64,000 nucleotides of DNA from Marinibaculum pumilum (GTDB lineage: Bacteria > Pseudomonadota > Alphaproteobacteria > Ferrovibrionales > Ferrovibrionaceae). Of this stretch, positions 44,169-52,955 are shown one piece after another (position 1 is the first letter of the stretch; each line of letters starts with the position of its first letter). The notes below the pieces were generated by a model. The model was not told the DNA's origin. It saw only the letters and a list, made by a program, of their open reading frames with translations, and ran no database searches. The translations under genes and the position numbers were made by a program. The stretch lies in assembly GCF_042646425.1 (NCBI RefSeq), contig NZ_JBHRTR010000028.1:849862-913861 (forward strand). Direction: 5' to 3'.

Positions 44169-44657
44169 GTGCCAGACCAGAGTGACGAGCCCGCACCGGT
44201 GCAGGCCGGCGATATCGGCGCAATCTGCCGCCGCTACGGCAGCCGTCCCGACGCGCTGATCGAAATCCTGCACGACGTGCAGGCGGCTTTGGGCCATGTC
44301 CCGCCCGACCTGCTGCCGGCCATTGCCGCGGAACTGAACCTGTCGCGGGCGGAGGTGTTCGGCACCTTCAGCTTCTATCACGACTTCCATGACCGGCCGC
44401 CGGCGGCGCGGGTGCTGCAGCTCTGCCGGGCGGAAGCCTGCCAGTCGGTGGGCTGCGAGGACCTCGCCCGCCATGCCGAGGCGCGGCTGGGCACTGTCGC
44501 CGGGGTCGAGCTGCGCACCGTCTACTGCCTGGGCAATTGCGCGCTGGGACCTGCGGCGATGCTGGACGGCCGGCTGCACGGCCGGCTCACGCCGCAACGG
44601 CTCGACGCGCTTCTGGACCTGCCGGCCGGTTCGAAGGCGGGGGAGGCGGCGGAATGA
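44169..44657 (+). CDS. fdsG: NAD-dependent formate dehydrogenase gamma subunit
   Basis: A 162-residue NuoE-like subunit that carries one [2Fe-2S] cluster. The ligands are in LCRAEACQSVGCEDL and VYCLGNCALGPAAM; the N-terminal helical part (ALIEILHDVQAALGHVP) is typical. It starts with GTG after GGGAGGAAGAT; an ATG two bases upstream is out of frame. In the FdsGBAD complex it links to the FdsB diaphorase. It overlaps fdsB by four bases. Confidence 0.92.
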   Translation: MPDQSDEPAPVQAGDIGAICRRYGSRPDALIEILHDVQAALGHVPPDLLPAIAAELNLSRAEVFGTFSFYHDFHDRPPAARVLQLCRAEACQSVGCEDLARHAEARLGTVAGVELRTVYCLGNCALGPAAMLDGRLHGRLTPQRLDALLDLPAGSKAGEAAE

Positions 44658-46240
44658 CCGGCCCGGCGCTCACCCTGTACCTGCCGCGCGACGCCGCCGC
44701 CCGCTCCGTCGGGGCGGACGCGGTCGCCGCCGCCCTGTCCACAGAAGCGCGGCGGCGCGGGCAGGACCTGCGCCTGGTGCGCACCGGGACCCGCGGCGCG
44801 CTGTGGCTGGAGCCGCTGCTGGAGGTTGCGGTTGCCGACGGCCGGATCGCCTATGGCCCGGTGACCGTGGACGAGGTGCCGGACCTGTACGACGCCCTGC
44901 TGGCCGAGGCCGCCGGTCCCGCTGGCGGTGCGGCGCATCCGCTGCGGCTCGGCCCGCCGGAGGAGATCCCCTTCCTGGCCGACCAGCAGCGCCTGACCTT
45001 CGCCCGCTGCGGCGTGATCGACCCGCTGGACCTGGAGGACTACCGCCGCCATGGCGGGCTGGCCGGCCTGCGCGCCGCACTGGCCCTGCCGCCGGCGGAG
45101 ATCGTGGAGCGGGTCGCCGCCTCCGGCCTGCGCGGCCGCGGCGGTGCCGGCTTCCCGGCCGGCATCAAGTGGCGCACGGTCCTGCAGGGCGAAGGGCCGA
45201 AATACATCGTCTGCAACGCCGACGAGGGCGATAGCGGCACCTTCGCCGACCGCATTCTGATGGAGGGCGATCCCTCCTTGCTGATCGAGGGGATGGTGAT
45301 CGCCGGCCTTGCCGTCGGTGCGGAAGAGGGCTTCGTCTACATCCGCTCCGAATATCCGGACGCGATCGCGACCATGCGGGCGGCGATCGCGGCATGGGAG
45401 GCGGCCGGCCTGCTGGGCGGCGATGTCGACGGCCGCGGCCGCGCCTTCCGCCTGTACCTGCGGCGCGGCGCCGGCGCCTATATCTGCGGCGAGGAAAGCG
45501 CCCTTCTGGAAAGCCTGGAGGGGCGCCGCGGCCAGGTCCGGGCACGGCCGCCGATCCCGGCGACCGCCGGCCTGTTCGGCCGCCCGACGGTGGTCAACAA
45601 CGTGCTGACCCTGGCCGCGGTACCGACCATCCTGGCCGATGGCGCGGCGGCCTATGCCGCGCTGGGTCGCGGCCGCTCGCTGGGCACCCAGGCCTTTCAG
45701 CTGGCCGGCAACATCGCCCGCGGCGGGCTGGTGGAACTGCCCTTCGGCGTCACCCTGCGCACCCTGGTGGAAGGCTTCGGCGGCGGCACAAGGTCGGGGC
45801 GGCCGCTGCGCGCGGTGCAGGTCGGCGGGCCGCTGGGTGCCTACCTGCCCGCCGGCCGGCTGGACCTGCCGGCGGACTATGAGGCGCTGGCGGCGGCCGG
45901 CGCGATGCTGGGCCATGGCGGCATCACCGTTTTCGACGACCGGGTCGACATGCTGGCCCAGGCGCGCTTCGCCATGGCCTTCTGCGCGGCGGAGAGCTGC
46001 GGCAAGTGCACGCCCTGCCGACTGGGGGCGCAGCGCGGTACGGAGGTCCTTGACCGCTGGGCGGCCGGCACCGACCCGGCCGGCCAGCGTGCGGTGCTGG
46101 AGGATCTCTGCGAGGTGATGCGCGACGGTTCGCTCTGCGCCATGGGCGGCCTGACGCCGATGCCGGTGCTGAGCGCGCTAGAGCATTTCCCGGAAGATTT
46201 CGGCGGAGAGCCCGGCCGGTCGGAGGAGGCGGCGGCATGA
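44654..46240 (+). CDS. fdsB: NAD-dependent formate dehydrogenase beta subunit
   Basis: A 528-residue NuoF-like diaphorase subunit that passes electrons from formate oxidation to NAD+. An N-terminal thioredoxin-like region (about 1-125) is followed by the FMN/NADH site GRGGAGFPAGIKWRTV and the [4Fe-4S] motif ESCGKCTPCRLG near the end. It starts within fdsG (ATGA) and overlaps the MFS gene in the same way, so all are translated together. Confidence 0.93.
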   Translation: MTGPALTLYLPRDAAARSVGADAVAAALSTEARRRGQDLRLVRTGTRGALWLEPLLEVAVADGRIAYGPVTVDEVPDLYDALLAEAAGPAGGAAHPLRLGPPEEIPFLADQQRLTFARCGVIDPLDLEDYRRHGGLAGLRAALALPPAEIVERVAASGLRGRGGAGFPAGIKWRTVLQGEGPKYIVCNADEGDSGTFADRILMEGDPSLLIEGMVIAGLAVGAEEGFVYIRSEYPDAIATMRAAIAAWEAAGLLGGDVDGRGRAFRLYLRRGAGAYICGEESALLESLEGRRGQVRARPPIPATAGLFGRPTVVNNVLTLAAVPTILADGAAAYAALGRGRSLGTQAFQLAGNIARGGLVELPFGVTLRTLVEGFGGGTRSGRPLRAVQVGGPLGAYLPAGRLDLPADYEALAAAGAMLGHGGITVFDDRVDMLAQARFAMAFCAAESCGKCTPCRLGAQRGTEVLDRWAAGTDPAGQRAVLEDLCEVMRDGSLCAMGGLTPMPVLSALEHFPEDFGGEPGRSEEAAA

Positions 46241-47487
46241 CGACGGGCGCGGCCTCCCCGGCGGCAGCGCGACCGGAACCCGGGCCGGTCACCATCGCCG
46301 GCCTGATGGCTTTGTTCGTCTTCGCCGAGGCGGCGAACACCATGTTCGTGCCGGTGATGCCGGCAATGCGGGGCGAATTCGGCGCAGCCGACGCGGTCGT
46401 CCAGTACACCCTGTCCGGCTACATCCTGACCTTCGGCCTCGGCAATCTGGTCTGCGGCCCCCTGTCGGACCGCTTCGGCCGGCGGCCGGTGGCGCTGGCC
46501 GGCCTGGCCCTGTTCACCCTGGGTGCGCTGGTCGCCGTGCAGGCGACGGACATCTGGATCGTCATCCTGGGGCGGGTGCTGCAGGGTGCCGGCGCCGCCG
46601 CCGGCTTTGTCGTCTCCCGCGCCGCCGTCCGCGACCGTTTCCCGCCCGCCGCGGCGCCGCGCATCCTGTCCTACCTGTTCTTCGGCCTGGCCGTGATGCT
46701 GGTGCTGGCGCCGATCGCCGGCGGGCAGCTGGCCCACCTGCTGGGATGGCATGCCGTGTTCCTGGCGCAGGCGGCGCTGGCGGTATTGCTGTTTGCCGGC
46801 TGCGTGCCGCTCCTTGCCGGGGCAGGTCAGTCGCCCCGGGGGCAGGGGATGCGTCCACCGCAGGTGGTGAGCGCCTATGCCGGGCTGCTCCGCAACCCGC
46901 GCTACCTGGCCTATCTGGTGCCCCATGCCTGCGCCTATTCCGCGATCATCGCCTTCCTCGCCGGCGGCGCCTTCGCTCTGTCGCAGCAGGCGCTGGACCA
47001 CCGGGAGCTGGGCCTGGCGCTGGGCATCGGCATGACCGGCTACCTGCTGGGTGCGATCGCCTCGGCACAGGCGCACAGGCGGCTGGGCTGGGGGATCGAC
47101 CGGCTTGTCTGGATCGCCGCCCTGTGGATGACATGCGCCACCATCGCCCTGCTGGCCCTGCGCCCCGGCTACGGCCTTTCCGCCGCCAGCTTCCTGGGCC
47201 TGCAGATCGCCATCATCTTCGCCGCCGGCCTGATGTCGCCGAACACCGCCGCCGGCGTGATGGCCCAGCAGCCGCAGAGGGCCGGCCTGGCGGCGGCGCT
47301 GCTGGGCTCGGTGCAGAAGGCGGCGGCCGCGGCGGTGACGGTGATCGTCGTCCTGATGCTGCCGCTGATCGGCGGCATCGTGGTCCCGGTCAGCCAGTTC
47401 GTCCTCGGCGTCACAGCCGTCCTCTCCTTTCATGACCTGCTGCGGCGAGGCGCCGCGCGCGCCGCCGCCGAGGAGCTTCCGTCATGA
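46237..47487 (+). CDS. MFS transporter (DHA1, Bcr/CflA-like) inside the fds operon
   Basis: A 416-residue inner-membrane transporter with about 12 hydrophobic segments and the MFS motif A in GPLSDRFGRRPVALAGL. It resembles the DHA1 drug/metabolite exporters (Bcr/CflA-like), starting GLMALFVFAEAANTMFVPVM. It overlaps fdsB and fdsA by four bases each, so it is a fixed part of this operon, not a passenger beside it. The characterised fds operons I know do not contain such a gene at this point. It may move formate or a compound that yields formate, which is inference. Confidence 0.9.
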   Translation: MTTGAASPAAARPEPGPVTIAGLMALFVFAEAANTMFVPVMPAMRGEFGAADAVVQYTLSGYILTFGLGNLVCGPLSDRFGRRPVALAGLALFTLGALVAVQATDIWIVILGRVLQGAGAAAGFVVSRAAVRDRFPPAAAPRILSYLFFGLAVMLVLAPIAGGQLAHLLGWHAVFLAQAALAVLLFAGCVPLLAGAGQSPRGQGMRPPQVVSAYAGLLRNPRYLAYLVPHACAYSAIIAFLAGGAFALSQQALDHRELGLALGIGMTGYLLGAIASAQAHRRLGWGIDRLVWIAALWMTCATIALLALRPGYGLSAASFLGLQIAIIFAAGLMSPNTAAGVMAQQPQRAGLAAALLGSVQKAAAAAVTVIVVLMLPLIGGIVVPVSQFVLGVTAVLSFHDLLRRGAARAAAEELPS

Positions 47488-50321
47488 CCCCAGCCACATC
47501 CGGCATCGCCCGCCAGCCCGATCTCGGCACCCCCGCCCGCGACGGCGAGGCGGTCGAGCTCACCATCGACGGCCGGCCGGTGACGGTGCCGGCCGGCACT
47601 TCGGTGATGCGCGCCGCCGCGCTGGCCGATGCCAGCATCCCGAAGCTCTGCGCCACCGACAGCCTGGAGCCGTTCGGCTCCTGCCGGCTCTGCCTGGTGG
47701 AGATCGAGGGGCGGCGCGGCCTGCCCGCCTCCTGCACGACGCCGGTGGAACTGGGCATGCAGGTGCGGACGCAGAGCGACCGGCTGGCGCGGGTGCGGCG
47801 CGGGGTGATGGAGCTCTACATCTCCGACCATCCGCTGGACTGCCTGACCTGTGCGACCAACGGCGATTGCGAACTGCAGGACATGGCCGGTGCGGTCGGC
47901 CTGCGCGACGTGCGCTACGGCACGGACGGTGCGTCCCACCTGGGCCAGGCGAAGGACGAGAGCAATCCCTATTTCAGCTTCGACCCGTCCAAGTGCATCG
48001 TCTGTTCGCGCTGCGTGCGGGCCTGCGCCGACGTCCAGGGCACCTTCGCCCTGACCATCGCCGACCGCGGCTTCGCCTCCAAGGTGGAGGCCGGCATGGC
48101 GGAGGCCTTCATGGGCTCCGAATGCGTGTCCTGCGGCGCCTGCGTCGCCGCCTGCCCGACCGCCACCCTGGTGGAGAAGGCGGTGGTCGACCATGGCCAG
48201 CCGACCCGCGCGGTGGAGACGACCTGTGCCTATTGCGGGGTCGGCTGTTCGTTCCGGGCGGAGCTTCAGGGCGACCGGGTGGTGCGCATGGTGCCGTCGA
48301 AGTCCGGCGGCGCGAACGAGGGCCATTCCTGCGTGAAAGGCCGCTTCGCCTGGGGCTATGCCACCCATGCCGACCGGGTCACCGTGCCGATGGTGCGCGA
48401 CAGCATTCATGAGCCCTGGCGGGAGGTCGGCTGGGACGAGGCGATCGCCTTCGCCGCCGCGCGCCTGTCCGCCATCCGCGACCGGCACGGGCCCGGCGCG
48501 CTGGGCGGCATCACCTCGTCGCGCTGCACCAACGAGGAGGTCTTCGCGGTCCAGAAGATGATCCGCGGCGCCTTCGGCAGCAACAATGTCGACACCTGCG
48601 CGCGGGTCTGCCATTCCCCCACCGGCTATGGCCTGAAGCAGGCCTTCGGCACCTCCGCCGGCACGCAGGACTTCCGCTCCGTCGACCGGGCCGACGTGGT
48701 GCTGGTGATCGGCGCCAACCCGACCGATGGCCACCCGGTCTTCGCCTCCCGCCTGAAGCGGCGGCTGCGGGCCGGCGCGAAGCTGATCGTGGTCGACCCG
48801 CGGCGCATCGACCTGGTGCGCATGCCCCATGTCGCCGCTTCCCACCACCTGGCCCTGCGGCCCGGCACCAATGTCGCCGTGATCAACGCCATGGCCCATG
48901 TCATCGTGACCGAGGGGCTGGTGGACGAGGCTTTCGTGGCGGCGCGCTGCGAAGCCGACAGCTTCGCCGCCTGGCGCGCCTTCGTGGCGGAGCCGGAGAA
49001 TGCGCCCGAGGCGCTGGAGGCGGCGACCGGCGAGATGGAGGCCGACCTGCGGGCGGCCGCGCGCCTCTATGCGACCGGTGGGAATGCCGCGATCTACTAC
49101 GGCCTGGGGGTGACGGAGCACAGCCAGGGCTCCTCCACCGTGATGGCGATGGCGAACCTGGCGATGGCGACCGGCAATATCGGCCGGCCCGGGGTGGGGG
49201 TGAACCCGCTGCGCGGCCAGAACAACGTGCAGGGCGCCTGCGACATGGGCTCCTTCCCGCACGAACTGTCGGGCTATCGCCATGTCTCCGATCCGGACGC
49301 CCGCGCCCTGTTCGAGCGCGCCTGGGGGGTGGCGATCGACCCGGAGCCCGGCCTGCGCATCCCCAACATGTTCGCCGCGGCGCTGGACGGCTCCTTCCGC
49401 GGCTTCTTCGTGCAGGGCGAGGACCTGGCCCAGTCGGACCCCGACACCCGCCATGTGGAGGCGGCGCTGGCGGCGATGGACTGCGTCATCGTGCAGGACC
49501 TGTTCCTGAACGAGACGGCGCGCTTCGCCCATGTCTTCCTGCCCGGCACCTCCTTCCTGGAGAAGGACGGCACCTTCACCAACGCCGAGCGCCGCATCAA
49601 CCGGGTGCGGCCGGCGATGGCGCCGGTGCCCGGCCTGACGGAATGGGAAACGGTCTGCCGGCTGGCCACCGCGCTCGGCTATCCGATGCACTACGACGAT
49701 GCCGCCGCGATCATGGACGAGATCGCCGCCCTGACGCCGACCTTCGCCGGGGTCAGCTTCGCCCGGCTGGATGCGGCCGGATCGGTGCAATGGCCCTGCA
49801 CGGCGGAGCGCCCCGACGGCACGCCGATCATGCATGCGGACGGCTTCGTGCGCGGCCGCGGGCATTTCGTGGTGACCCGCTACGTGCCGACGGAGGAGCG
49901 CGCCAATCGCCGCTTCCCGCTGATCTTGACCACCGGCCGGATCCTCAGCCAGTACAATGTCGGCGCCCAGACCCGGCGCACGGCCAACATCCTCTGGCAT
50001 GCCGAGGATGTGCTGGAGATCCATCCCCACGACGCGGAGGAGCGCGGCATCGCCGACGGCGACACGGTCAGCCTGTCCAGCCGCAAGGGCGCCACCTCCC
50101 TGCGGGCCCGGATCTCGGACCGGATGCCGCAGGGGGTCGTCTACACCACCTTCCACTATCCGGTGACCGGCGCGAACGTGGTGACGACGGAGAATTCCGA
50201 CTGGGCGACCAACTGCCCGGAATACAAGGTGACGGCGGTGCAGGTGACCCGCGCCAATCGGCCGGCCGAAGCGGAGCTGCCGGCCGGTGAACTGGAGGCG
50301 CCGCTGACCGCGGCGGAGTGA
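47484..50321 (+). CDS. fdsA: NAD-dependent formate dehydrogenase alpha (molybdenum) subunit
   Basis: A 945-residue catalytic subunit. Residues about 20-100 form a [2Fe-2S] domain (FGSCRLCLVEIEG), then HPLDCLTCATNGDCELQ, two [4Fe-4S] motifs (CIVCSRCVRAC, CVSCGACVAACP) and the further cluster motif TTCAYCGVGCSF. The molybdopterin domain follows with the active-site cysteine in DTCARVCHSPTGYG (codon TGC, so not selenocysteine) and the Arg-containing region after it. It oxidises formate to CO2 in the cytoplasm. fdhD begins six bases after its stop. Confidence 0.95.
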   Translation: MTPATSGIARQPDLGTPARDGEAVELTIDGRPVTVPAGTSVMRAAALADASIPKLCATDSLEPFGSCRLCLVEIEGRRGLPASCTTPVELGMQVRTQSDRLARVRRGVMELYISDHPLDCLTCATNGDCELQDMAGAVGLRDVRYGTDGASHLGQAKDESNPYFSFDPSKCIVCSRCVRACADVQGTFALTIADRGFASKVEAGMAEAFMGSECVSCGACVAACPTATLVEKAVVDHGQPTRAVETTCAYCGVGCSFRAELQGDRVVRMVPSKSGGANEGHSCVKGRFAWGYATHADRVTVPMVRDSIHEPWREVGWDEAIAFAAARLSAIRDRHGPGALGGITSSRCTNEEVFAVQKMIRGAFGSNNVDTCARVCHSPTGYGLKQAFGTSAGTQDFRSVDRADVVLVIGANPTDGHPVFASRLKRRLRAGAKLIVVDPRRIDLVRMPHVAASHHLALRPGTNVAVINAMAHVIVTEGLVDEAFVAARCEADSFAAWRAFVAEPENAPEALEAATGEMEADLRAAARLYATGGNAAIYYGLGVTEHSQGSSTVMAMANLAMATGNIGRPGVGVNPLRGQNNVQGACDMGSFPHELSGYRHVSDPDARALFERAWGVAIDPEPGLRIPNMFAAALDGSFRGFFVQGEDLAQSDPDTRHVEAALAAMDCVIVQDLFLNETARFAHVFLPGTSFLEKDGTFTNAERRINRVRPAMAPVPGLTEWETVCRLATALGYPMHYDDAAAIMDEIAALTPTFAGVSFARLDAAGSVQWPCTAERPDGTPIMHADGFVRGRGHFVVTRYVPTEERANRRFPLILTTGRILSQYNVGAQTRRTANILWHAEDVLEIHPHDAEERGIADGDTVSLSSRKGATSLRARISDRMPQGVVYTTFHYPVTGANVVTTENSDWATNCPEYKVTAVQVTRANRPAEAELPAGELEAPLTAAE

Positions 50322-50326
50322 CGATC

Positions 50327-51199
50327 ATGGCTCGCCCCCTTCCGGAACAGCGCCCGGCCGGATCCGGCGGCGCCGCGGCGCCCGAGGTCTGCGGCAGCCC
50401 GGCCGACCTGCCGCGCCCCGCCCGCCAGCGCCGGGTGCGCCTGCTGCAGGCCGACGGCACCGCCGTCGACGCGCTCTGGGGCCTGGCCGCCGAGGTGCCG
50501 GTGGAGATCGGCCTGAACGGCCGGCCCTGGACGGTGATGATGGCGACCCCGGCCGACCTGGAGGATTTCGCCACCGGCATCGCGGTGAGCGAGGGGCTGG
50601 TGCGGGACCCGGCGGCGATACGCGGCATCGCCATGGCCGTGCGCGACCGCGGCATCGCGCTCGACCTGGCGGTCGACCCGCAGGCCCTGGCGCCGCTGCC
50701 GGCGCGCAGCCTTGAGGGGCGCACCGGCTGCGGCCTCTGCGGCCTGGAAAAGCTGTCGCAGCTGGCCCTGCCGGGCCGGGCTGCCGCCCCGGCGGCCGCG
50801 ATCCCGCTGGCCGCCGTCGCCCGTGCCCTGGACGGGCTGCAGGCGGCGCAGCCGCTGAACCGCGCCACCCGCAGCGTGCATGGCGCCGCCTTCTGCGGCC
50901 CCGACGGCGCGATCCGCCTGGTGCGGGAGGATGTCGGCCGCCACAACGCGCTGGACAAGCTCTTGGGCGCCCTGCTGCGGGCGGGCATCGACCCCGCCTC
51001 CGGCTTCGTCGCGATGACCAGCCGCTGCTCCTTCGAGCTGGTGCAGAAGGCCGCGCGCCTGGGCGTACCGCTGCTGGCCACCGTCTCCGCGCCGACGGAG
51101 ATGGCGCTGCAGGTCGCCGCCCGTGCCGGCCTGACCCTGGCCGCCTGCGGGCCGGAGCGCAGCCTGGTGGTGTTCGACCCCGACCCGGCGGAACGCTGA
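50327..51199 (+). CDS. fdhD: Formate dehydrogenase accessory sulfurtransferase FdhD
   Basis: A 290-residue protein that transfers sulfur from a cysteine desulfurase to the molybdenum cofactor of formate dehydrogenase. The Cys-x-x-Cys motif is in GRTGCGLCGLEKL; EDVGRHNALDKLLGALL and TSRCSFELVQKAA are other family marks. Called fdsC in fds operons. The ATG at 50327 has GGAG eight bases upstream; a GTG at 50318 overlapping fdsA is the alternative. It is followed by fdsD after 12 bases. Confidence 0.93.
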   Translation: MARPLPEQRPAGSGGAAAPEVCGSPADLPRPARQRRVRLLQADGTAVDALWGLAAEVPVEIGLNGRPWTVMMATPADLEDFATGIAVSEGLVRDPAAIRGIAMAVRDRGIALDLAVDPQALAPLPARSLEGRTGCGLCGLEKLSQLALPGRAAAPAAAIPLAAVARALDGLQAAQPLNRATRSVHGAAFCGPDGAIRLVREDVGRHNALDKLLGALLRAGIDPASGFVAMTSRCSFELVQKAARLGVPLLATVSAPTEMALQVAARAGLTLAACGPERSLVVFDPDPAER

Positions 51200-51211
51200 G
51201 GGGGACATGCG

Positions 51212-51409
51212 ATGCAGGATGCCGAGCTGATCCGCATGGCCAACCAGATCGCCGCCAACCTGGCGGCCCTGCCGGAGGCCGAGGCCCGCGCCGGCATCGC
51301 CGACCATCTGCGCCAGTTCTGGGACCCGCGGATGCGCGGCCAGTGGCAGCGCATCCTGGCGGCCCGGCCGGCGGGGCTGCATCCGCTGCTGGTGCCTGAG
51401 GGCCGCTGA
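51212..51409 (+). CDS. fdsD: Formate dehydrogenase delta subunit
   Basis: A 65-residue small subunit, mostly helical, with LIRMANQIAANLAAL, then FWDPRMRGQW, the hallmark of FdsD. It is needed for assembly or stability of the complex. GAGGGGGAC lies upstream of the ATG. It ends the operon; a GC-rich stretch (51410-51438) separates it from a convergent small gene. Confidence 0.92.
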   Translation: MQDAELIRMANQIAANLAALPEAEARAGIADHLRQFWDPRMRGQWQRILAARPAGLHPLLVPEGR

Positions 51410-51438
51410 AGGCGGTACCCCCGCCGACGGGGCGCCGG

Positions 51439-51642
51439 TCAGGTCTGGGGAATGCCGGCCGGCAGGATCCTGAAGCCGGCTAACTGGTCGTGCATGGGCG
51501 CGGGCGCGCGCATCGGCTGTGCGATGCTGCGCCGCTCATCGATGGTCGCGGTGGCGCCGGTGGCGGCAGCCTGGCCGGTCCCGGCAAACAGCGCGGCGGA
51601 CAGTGCGGCTGCGGCGACGGTCCTCGTAAAGCTCCTGGCCAT
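51439..51642 (-). CDS. Small exported protein, unknown
   Basis: A 67-residue protein starting MARSFTRTVAAAALSAALFA after GGGAG with an eight-base spacer. The first 26 residues are a signal peptide ending GQA-A; the mature part of about 40 residues is polar (DERRSIAQPMRAPAPMHDQL). No family is recognised. It converges with fdsD. A Crp/Fnr-like site lies 86 bases upstream of its start. Confidence 0.6.
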   Translation of the reverse strand: MARSFTRTVAAAALSAALFAGTGQAAATGATATIDERRSIAQPMRAPAPMHDQLAGFRILPAGIPQT

Positions 51643-51727
51643 TGCGGTATCTCCCTTGTCGGCTGCGCGGCGGCGCCCGTTGCGCCCTGCCATGAAGCGG
51701 ATATGCGCCTGCCCCCGGCGGAGCACG

Positions 51728-51743
51728 AGTGACCGCGATCACA
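51728..51743. promoter_or_regulatory. Crp/Fnr-like palindrome in a divergent gap
   Basis: AGTGA-CCGCGA-TCACA fits the Crp consensus TGTGA-N6-TCACA at nine of ten positions. It lies between the small exported protein (start 51642, minus) and the frames starting at 51829 and 51889 (plus). Chance matches are possible. Confidence 0.4.
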
Positions 51744-51828
51744 GGCGCCGGATGTCCCGGATGTCCGAATATGTCAGGCTGTCGCCGCCGGACCCCGCCC
51801 GTCCGGTGCCGCCGGCAGGAGGAGTGTC

Positions 51829-51885
51829 ATGACCGCAGCCGAAGCCCTCAGGGGTGGATCGCGACCCGGCGCCGGGCGGCGATAG
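51829..51885 (+). CDS. Possible 18-residue leader peptide
   Basis: ATG at 51829 follows GGCAGGAGGAGTGTC, a strong ribosome binding site, and encodes MTAAEALRGGSRPGAGRR before TAG. The next gene starts three bases after this stop and has no strong site of its own, so the short frame may couple its translation. No similarity is recognised. Confidence 0.35.
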   Translation: MTAAEALRGGSRPGAGRR

Positions 51886-51888
51886 GTC

Positions 51889-52263
51889 ATGTTCCGCCTG
51901 TTCGCCCAGCTGGGCCGGTCGCGCGAGCTGCGGCTGCTCGACGCCGAACTGCAGGCCGCGGGCCTGAGCGCCGCCCTCGTCCCGGAGGCGGTGAAGCTGA
52001 CCATGGTACGGCTGCTGAAGGCGGAGGGGCGGATGGATGCGGCCGGCTGTGCCGCCCTGTCCGACCTGCTCGCCTTCTGCCTGCTGGGCCCCGAAGGGCA
52101 TGCGGACGCGATGGGCGTGGAGGCCGCCGAAGCGGCCGCGGCGCGGCTGGAGGCGGCTGCCGCTGCCGGCGACAGCCTGGATGCCCGTATGGTGCTGCTC
52201 GCCCTGCATGCCGGGCTGGTCCGGCAGGAGGTGATCGACACTTTCGGGCTGGAGGTCGCCTGA
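51889..52263 (+). CDS. Hypothetical protein, 124 residues
   Basis: Not recognised. It begins MFRLFAQLGRSRELRLLDAE and is rich in Ala and Leu, probably all helical, soluble and without a signal peptide. EAVKLTMVRLLKAEGRMD and DARMVLLALHAGLVRQEV suggest two helical repeats. Its ribosome binding site is weak and a short frame with a strong site ends three bases upstream. The Rap1a-like gene starts two bases after its stop, so the two are cotranscribed. Confidence 0.65.
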   Translation: MFRLFAQLGRSRELRLLDAELQAAGLSAALVPEAVKLTMVRLLKAEGRMDAAGCAALSDLLAFCLLGPEGHADAMGVEAAEAAAARLEAAAAAGDSLDARMVLLALHAGLVRQEVIDTFGLEVA

Positions 52264-52265
52264 GA

Positions 52266-52709
52266 ATGAAGCGGCCGGCGCGCATCGCCCGCGCCGGCTC
52301 CCGCTGCTGCCTGCGCCGCGGCCTGCTGTCCCTCCTGGTCCCGGCCTTTCTGGCCATTCTTCCGGCGGCGCCCGCCGCGGCGCAGGACCGGATCTGGATG
52401 AACACCAAGACCCTGGCCGCCTGGTGCGGCGGCGATGCCGATGCCGACCCGGCCATGGCCTTTGCGCTGGACCGTGCCTGCGCCGGGATCCTGCGTGGCT
52501 ATCTGCAGACGGTGCGCTTCTATTTCTCGGGCAGTGCCACGCCGCCGTTCTGCGCACCGGCGGAGGTCACCGTCGAGATCGCCCGCGAGACCTTCCTGGA
52601 CTGGGCCCGCCGCCATCCCGAAAGCGGCCACCAGTCGGAGATCCTGTCCCTGCACCAGGCGATGGCGAAAGGCTTCCCCTGCAGCCGCTTCCGCCGCCTG
52701 GCGGAGTGA
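52266..52709 (+). CDS. Rap1a/Tai-like exported protein
   Basis: A 147-residue protein with an N-terminal signal (basic start, LLSLLVPAFLAILPAAPAAA). The mature part has four cysteines in the Rap1a/Tai pattern: WCGGDADADP, a Cys in RACAGILRGYLQ, FCAPAEVTVE, and HPESGHQ followed by AFPC-like KGFPCSRF. Rap1a and Tai proteins are periplasmic immunity proteins against type VI amidase effectors, but many members occur without such systems. No effector or type VI gene is in the window, so an immunity role is unproven. Confidence 0.72.
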   Translation: MKRPARIARAGSRCCLRRGLLSLLVPAFLAILPAAPAAAQDRIWMNTKTLAAWCGGDADADPAMAFALDRACAGILRGYLQTVRFYFSGSATPPFCAPAEVTVEIARETFLDWARRHPESGHQSEILSLHQAMAKGFPCSRFRRLAE

Positions 52710-52955
52710 GACGGGGCGGCTTTCCGCCGGGCAGGGACTATGCCTTCGGAAACGTAGCGGAGACTTGGCGTCCCGCCCTGCGCCGACCTGGGTTGCAACT
52801 TTATCGGGCTTTTTAACCTTGCATAAATCCGTTCCCGCAACCTTGGTGTTACATGCTGGATGCATCCGCACACGACTTCCGAGCCGGTCTCACGACCGGC
52901 GCGGCCGTCGGGCGGCGGGCGCGGCAGACGGAGTGCATCGCAACGGAGCAGGTTC

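Noticed and set aside
48590..48630. Selenocysteine in the formate dehydrogenase active site
   Set aside because: The codon in the CARVCHSP motif is TGC, an ordinary cysteine, and no in-frame TGA occurs.
47430..50156. Long minus-strand frame of about 900 codons
   Set aside because: Shadow of fdsA; His/Arg/Gly-rich with no motifs.
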